Program-made: the position numbers and the translations under genes | Shown: positions 60,422-64,000 of the stretch, piece by piece | Position numbering within the stretch: the first letter of the stretch is position 1 | Layout of the letters: the number at the start of each line of letters is the position of its first letter | Assembly (NCBI RefSeq): GCF_001426405.1 | Contig: NZ_LMEP01000023.1 | Location: forward strand, 124,001 to 188,000 | Reading direction: 5' to 3' | Length of the DNA stretch: 64,000 bases | Origin: Streptomyces sp. Root1304 | GTDB lineage: Bacteria > Actinomycetota > Actinomycetes > Streptomycetales > Streptomycetaceae | The notes under the pieces: model-generated | Database searches by the model: none | What the model was told of the DNA's origin: nothing | Seen by the model: only the letters and a program-made list of their open reading frames with translations

Positions 60422-60427
60422 TACAAT
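60422..60427 (+). promoter_or_regulatory. -10 box (TACAAT) for a leaderless GH15 transcript
   Basis: TACAAT ends 6 nt before the GH15 ATG at 60434, and no ribosome site is present. Transcription should start at or within a base of the ATG, giving a leaderless message, which is common in Streptomyces. Confidence 0.6.
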
Positions 60428-60433
60428 CCGGTC

Positions 60434-62275
60434 ATGGCAGGGCGAATTGAAGACTACGCCCTCGTCGGTGACCTGGAGACGGCGGCGCTCGTCGGGACCG
60501 ACGGGTCCGTCGACTGGTGGTGCGCCCCCCGCTTCGACTCGCCCGCCTGTCTCGCCTCCCTCCTCGGCGATCCCGGGCACGGCCGCTGGCTGCTCGCCCC
60601 GGCCGGCGACGCCCGCTGCTCGCGCAGGAGTTACCGGGGCGACACGCTCGTCCTCGACACCTTCTGGGAATCCTGCTCCGGAACCGTCCGCGTCACGGAC
60701 TTCATGCCCCCGCGCTCACCGCGCGAGGACGCCCCGCGCATCGTCCGGCTGGTGGAGGGGATCGCCGGACGGGTGGACATGCGGGGCGAGTTGAGGGTGA
60801 GGTTCCACCACGGCAGCATCGTGCCGTGGACCCGCTCGGTGGACCGCCGCACCGTCGCGTCCGTCGCCGGACCGGACGCCGCCTACTTCTCCTGCGGGCC
60901 CGGCGTGGAACCGGTCGTCACCCCGGACCGCACCACCGTCGAGTTCACCGTCACGGCCGGCCGGCGGGTCGCCTTCGTCCTCGGCTGGCGCCCCTCGCAC
61001 CTGCCCGCGCCCCCGGCCGCGCCGCCCGCCGGCCTCGACGCCGCCCTCACCCGTACCCTCGCCTTCTGGAACGACTGGGCCGCCGCCCTGCGCTACGAAG
61101 GGCCCGCGCGCGAAGCCGTCATCCGCTCCTTGCTCACCCTCAAGGCCCTCACGTACGCCCCCACCGGCGGCGTCGTCGCCGCGGCCACCGCCTCGCTCCC
61201 CGAGTCCGTCGGCGGGCCGCGCAACTGGGACTACCGCTTCTGCTGGCTCCGCGACTCCACCTTCACCCTCTCCTGCCTCCTGCGCGGCGGCTACCGCCGG
61301 GAGGCGCTCGCCTGGAAGGACTGGCTGGTCCGCGCCGTCGCGGGCGACCCCGCCGATCTCCAGCCGCTCTACGGGGTCGAGGGCCAGCGGCGGCTGCCCG
61401 AGACGCACGCCGACTGGCTGCCCGGCTACGAGGGCTCACAGCCCGTCAGATTCGGCAACGCGGCCGTCGGGCAGTTCCAGCTCGACATCTACGGCGAGGT
61501 CCTCAGCACCGTCTACTCGGCCGTCCGCTCCGGTGTCGCCCTCGACGCCCCCGCCTGGGCGCTGGTCGCCTCGCTCCTGGAGTACCTCGGCGAACGCTGG
61601 CAGGAACCCGACGAGGGGATCTGGGAAGTCCGGGGCCCACGCCGCCACTTCGTCCACTCCAAGGTGATGGCCTGGGTCGCGGCCGACCGGGCCGTCCGGC
61701 TGGCCCGCGTCGCCGGACTGCGCGGCTCCCTCGGCCGCTGGCAGTCCCTGCGCCGCGACATGCGCGCGGAGATCTGCGCCCGGGGCTGGAGCGAGGAACA
61801 GCAGTCCTTCACCCAGTACTACGGCGGCCGTCAGATCGACGCCACCGCCCTGCTGATCCCCCGGCTCGGCTTCCTCCCCGCCGACGACCCCCGGGTCCTC
61901 GGCACCGTGCGGGCCATGGAACGCCTCGACGACCACGGCTTCCTGCGCCGCTACGGCGACACCCGCGACGGCGGCACCCACGAACTCGACGGCCTCGTCG
62001 GAACCGAAGGGGCCTTCGTCGCCTGCACGTTCTGGTACGCCGACGCCCTCGCCCTCACCGGCAGGCCCGCGGAGGCCAGGGCGGTCTTCGAGCGGGTCCT
62101 CGACATCCGCAACGACGTCGGGCTGCTCGCCGAGGAATGGGACCCGGTGGCCGGCCGCCAGCTCGGCAACACCCCCCAGGCGCTCAGTCACGTGGCGCTG
62201 GTGAACACCGCGTTCACCCTCTACGGCACACGGCGCCGGGACCGTACCCCCGCCCGCCCCCTCGCCGTGGCATGA
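60434..62275 (+). CDS. glycoside hydrolase family 15 (glucoamylase/trehalase-like)
   Basis: A 613-residue GH15 enzyme. The N-terminal beta-domain opens with RIEDYALVGDLETAALVGTD and GSVDWWCAPRFDS. The alpha/alpha-barrel has NWDYRFCWLRDSTFTLSCLL, EPDEGIWEVRGPRRHFVHSK (with the first catalytic Glu) and LLAEEWDPVAGRQLGNTPQA (with the second, in the AEEWD/LGNTPQALSH context). Such proteins hydrolyse alpha-glucosides, in mycobacteria and streptomycetes often trehalose. No signal peptide is present, so it acts in the cytoplasm. It is probably translated from a leaderless mRNA. Confidence 0.93.
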   Translation: MAGRIEDYALVGDLETAALVGTDGSVDWWCAPRFDSPACLASLLGDPGHGRWLLAPAGDARCSRRSYRGDTLVLDTFWESCSGTVRVTDFMPPRSPREDAPRIVRLVEGIAGRVDMRGELRVRFHHGSIVPWTRSVDRRTVASVAGPDAAYFSCGPGVEPVVTPDRTTVEFTVTAGRRVAFVLGWRPSHLPAPPAAPPAGLDAALTRTLAFWNDWAAALRYEGPAREAVIRSLLTLKALTYAPTGGVVAAATASLPESVGGPRNWDYRFCWLRDSTFTLSCLLRGGYRREALAWKDWLVRAVAGDPADLQPLYGVEGQRRLPETHADWLPGYEGSQPVRFGNAAVGQFQLDIYGEVLSTVYSAVRSGVALDAPAWALVASLLEYLGERWQEPDEGIWEVRGPRRHFVHSKVMAWVAADRAVRLARVAGLRGSLGRWQSLRRDMRAEICARGWSEEQQSFTQYYGGRQIDATALLIPRLGFLPADDPRVLGTVRAMERLDDHGFLRRYGDTRDGGTHELDGLVGTEGAFVACTFWYADALALTGRPAEARAVFERVLDIRNDVGLLAEEWDPVAGRQLGNTPQALSHVALVNTAFTLYGTRRRDRTPARPLAVA

Positions 62276-62354
62276 CCGCGCGGCGTACCGCCGCGGCTCG
62301 CTCCACGGGCACGGCGCTCGACGGACACGCCGCCGGAGCGACCCGGGGGTCACC

Positions 62355-62603
62355 TCACGGACGGGGGCCCCGGTCCTCGTCCGGCAGGGTCCAGCGCCCG
62401 TCGCCGCCCCGGCCCGGACGGAAGCGGCGGCCCTCGTACCGGCGGCGCGAGTCGTGCGACTCGCTCATCGCCTCGAAGGCCACGAACGCGGCGATCACCA
62501 GCACGATCACGATCGCGCCCAGGACGTACCAGCCGTTCGGCGCCAGGAACCCGAACGCGATCAGGACGACCAGCCCGATGCCGATCTTGCGCGGCAGCGA
62601 CAT
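62355..62603 (-). CDS. small membrane protein
   Basis: An 82-residue protein with two membrane helices forming a hairpin (IGIGLVVLIAFGFLAPNGWY and VLGAIVIVLVIAAFVAFEAM) and an Arg/Gly-rich cytoplasmic tail (RRRYEGRRFRPGRGGDGRW). GGGAGAG lies before the ATG. No family was recognised. It is convergent with the GH15 gene and divergent from the PAP2-like gene, the 135-nt gap between them holding both promoters. Confidence 0.7.
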   Translation of the reverse strand: MSLPRKIGIGLVVLIAFGFLAPNGWYVLGAIVIVLVIAAFVAFEAMSESHDSRRRYEGRRFRPGRGGDGRWTLPDEDRGPRP

Positions 62604-62738
62604 GTGAAGCTCTCCCCCCGGAGAATGCCTGCGGTCTTCCGAGCAGACGCACACACCGCCCGGCCGGTTCCCGCCCTCGGCGTGTCGTTCGGGTGAGTCC
62701 AGCGGGCGGGGCCGCCGCGCCTGGGTTCGAATCGGGAC

Positions 62739-63812
62739 ATGGCTTCCTACGACAGGCCCCGCGCGGGCGGCACCCCGAGGCCGCTGGAGACCGGTGACAC
62801 CTGGTGGTACGCCGCCGTGGCAGGCGAGGCCGCGGGATCGTTCAGCGCCAGGGTCCGCACCCGGACCCGGCGCGCCTGCCTCGGGGCCGTCCTCCTCCTC
62901 ACCGTCGTCTACGCCGGCCTCGTGCTCACCGCGACCGGCCGCCGCTGGGGCGACGCCGCCATGACCGGCCGGCGCGCCGACACCACCGCCGCCACCCTGC
63001 TCCGCGAACACCCCTCCCTCGCCGGACTCACCACCCTGTCCCTCGTCGTCGGCTGCGTCCTCCTGGTCGCCATCGGCCTCATACGCAAGCGGTACGTCCC
63101 CACCGGGCTCGCCGCCGGTGCGGTCGTCACCGCCCTCGCCGTCACCGGACTCCTCCAGCGGTACGCACCCCGCCCCCGGCTCGTCGACACCGGCGGGGCC
63201 CTCGTCCCCAGCGGCTTCCCCAGCGCGCAGACCACCCTCGCCCTGGGCGTCGCCCTCGGCCTGCTCCTCGTCGTCCCCTACCGGCTGCGCAGCCTCGCCG
63301 TCGGCACCGCGACGCTCTGGGCCGTCGCCGTCGGCGCGTACACCGTCGCCGCCGGCCAGCACCGGCCCGGCGACGTCATCGCCGCCGCCCTGGTCGTCCT
63401 CGCCGTCTTCTGCGGACTGCTCGCCGTCCTCGCCCGCAAGGGCAAGGTGCGCCGCGGCGCCCGCCGGGGACCCGCCCTGCCCGGCCTCCCGGTGACCGTG
63501 CCGCTCGCCCTGCTCGCCGCCGCCGGGCTCGGCATCGGCCTCTGGCTCCTCGGCGACACCCTCGCGCTCCCGGCCACCGCCCCCTACGACCCCGCCGAGC
63601 TGCGCCTCGCCCACCGCTGCGGACAGGCGCTCGCCGCCGGTGTCGTCGCGGCCTCGGGACTGATCACCCTCGCCCTGCTGCGCCGTGTCGACCTCGACGG
63701 CGCCGCGGCCCCGTACCGTCTCGGCGGCCCCTTCGTGGAGGCCGCCGGAGTCCCGAAGGACGGAGAGCTCGTGGGGCCCTTTACCGAGGACCTCGATCAC
63801 GAGATATCTTGA
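62739..63812 (+). CDS. PAP2-superfamily membrane protein with altered catalytic motifs
   Basis: A 357-residue membrane protein with about 8 helices. The PAP2 motifs are recognisable but changed: QRYAPRP for KX6RP, VPSGFPSAQ where PSGH is expected (His to Phe), and GQHRPGDV for the SR-X5-H-X3-D motif with the Ser-Arg lost but His and Asp kept. Phosphatase activity is therefore doubtful, and a transport or binding role is possible. ATG 62739 is the only good start. Its stop overlaps the operator-like palindrome upstream of idh. Confidence 0.75.
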   Translation: MASYDRPRAGGTPRPLETGDTWWYAAVAGEAAGSFSARVRTRTRRACLGAVLLLTVVYAGLVLTATGRRWGDAAMTGRRADTTAATLLREHPSLAGLTTLSLVVGCVLLVAIGLIRKRYVPTGLAAGAVVTALAVTGLLQRYAPRPRLVDTGGALVPSGFPSAQTTLALGVALGLLLVVPYRLRSLAVGTATLWAVAVGAYTVAAGQHRPGDVIAAALVVLAVFCGLLAVLARKGKVRRGARRGPALPGLPVTVPLALLAAAGLGIGLWLLGDTLALPATAPYDPAELRLAHRCGQALAAGVVAASGLITLALLRRVDLDGAAAPYRLGGPFVEAAGVPKDGELVGPFTEDLDHEIS

Positions 63813-63822
63813 TGTCGAGCAA
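63805..63822. promoter_or_regulatory. palindromic site TATCTTGATGTCGAGCAA upstream of idh
   Basis: CTTGA-TG-TCGAG forms a near-perfect palindrome about 36 nt before the idh start and overlaps a TTGATG -35-like element; TACGCA 15 nt later may be the -10. In S. coelicolor the MarR-family regulator TamR is reported to control isocitrate dehydrogenase, aconitase and malate synthase through sites of this general kind; the match here was judged from memory. Confidence 0.45.
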
Positions 63823-63857
63823 TCTCGCATACGCAGACGTGGAGCTGGAGAACCCTG

Positions 63858-64000
63858 GTGACTGACTCGACCATCATCTACACCCACACTGACGAGGCGC
63901 CCGCCCTGGCGACGTACTCGTTCCTGCCCGTGATCCAGGCGTATGCCTCGCAGGCCGGCGTCACGGTCGAGACGCGGGACATCTCCCTCGCGGGCCGCAT
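63858..64000 (+). CDS. idh: monomeric NADP-dependent isocitrate dehydrogenase, 5' end only
   Basis: The first 47 codons read [20 protein letters not shown] and then [20 protein letters not shown], the well-conserved N-terminus of the 740-residue monomeric isocitrate dehydrogenases of actinobacteria. The enzyme oxidises isocitrate to 2-oxoglutarate with NADP in the citric acid cycle. It starts at GTG 63858 with GGAG 7 nt upstream. The rest lies beyond the window. Confidence 0.93.
   Translation, partial: MTDSTIIYTHTDEAPALATYSFLPVIQAYASQAGVTVETRDISLAGR

Noticed and set aside
1-64000. Insertion sequences, attachment sites, tRNA genes or phage islands
   Set aside because: No transposase, integrase, tRNA cloverleaf, or abrupt change in base composition was found in the intergenic regions.

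Overview
The window is Streptomyces chromosome. It is very GC-rich with strong third-position GC bias, genes overlap head to tail (ATGA/GTGA), and it carries lineage hallmarks: two conservons (cvnABCD with CYP157/CYP154 cytochromes P450), a SigF/SigB-type sigma factor with RsbW-like partners, an AfsR/SARP regulator, many LacI/IclR/TetR regulators and the start of a monomeric NADP isocitrate dehydrogenase gene. No tRNA, rRNA, insertion sequence, phage or CRISPR array was seen.

Region 1 (1-4.5 kb): an AidB-like acyl-CoA dehydrogenase (cut at the window edge) behind its TetR regulator, and a divergent CASTOR/POLLUX-type ion-channel-like protein. Region 2 (4.6-19.2 kb): a six-gene conservon on the minus strand (cvnA-B-C-D-CYP157-CYP154), a CYP105-like P450 with its 3Fe-4S ferredoxin, a Cmx-type chloramphenicol exporter with a probable leader-peptide attenuator, a second conservon on the plus strand (cvnA-B-C-D-CYP157), and a terpene synthase that converges on it. 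Five genes for redox or terpene chemistry thus sit around two G-protein-like signalling modules.

Region 3 (19.5-30.6 kb) looks like general stress and physiology: TerD-like protein, DUF2278 protein, amidase, SAP-like protein, DUF6328 membrane protein, a sigma factor flanked by two HATPase anti-sigma-like proteins, an amino-acid permease with a small membrane partner, a DEAD-box helicase and a cold-shock protein with a strong 5'-leader hairpin. Region 4 (30.9-41.8 kb): glyceraldehyde-3-phosphate dehydrogenase, a frameshifted AfsR/SARP regulator, a GNAT acetyltransferase, a beta-lactamase-fold hydrolase, a VanW-family membrane protein, IclR and LacI regulators and a small monooxygenase-fold protein.

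Region 5 (42-47.4 kb) is the most unusual: one 1541-codon frame joins a membrane-anchored PAS-GGDEF-EAL cyclic-di-GMP enzyme to a complete PLP-dependent alpha-oxoamine synthase, and is followed without a gap by a SAM methyltransferase. Region 6 (47.4-60.3 kb) is a tightly coupled minus-strand operon for a cell-surface or secreted glycan: two GT2s, a GT4, a flippase fused to a nucleotidyltransferase-like domain, a P-loop kinase fused to a GT4, a PIG-L deacetylase, a GT39 membrane transferase, another GT4 and a membrane-anchored glycoside hydrolase. Region 7 (60.4-64 kb): a GH15 glucoamylase/trehalase-like enzyme, a small membrane protein, a divergent PAP2-like membrane protein and the start of idh.

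The best candidates for an undescribed system are the c-di-GMP enzyme/oxoamine synthase fusion with its methyltransferase, and the adjoining glycan operon with its two domain fusions.
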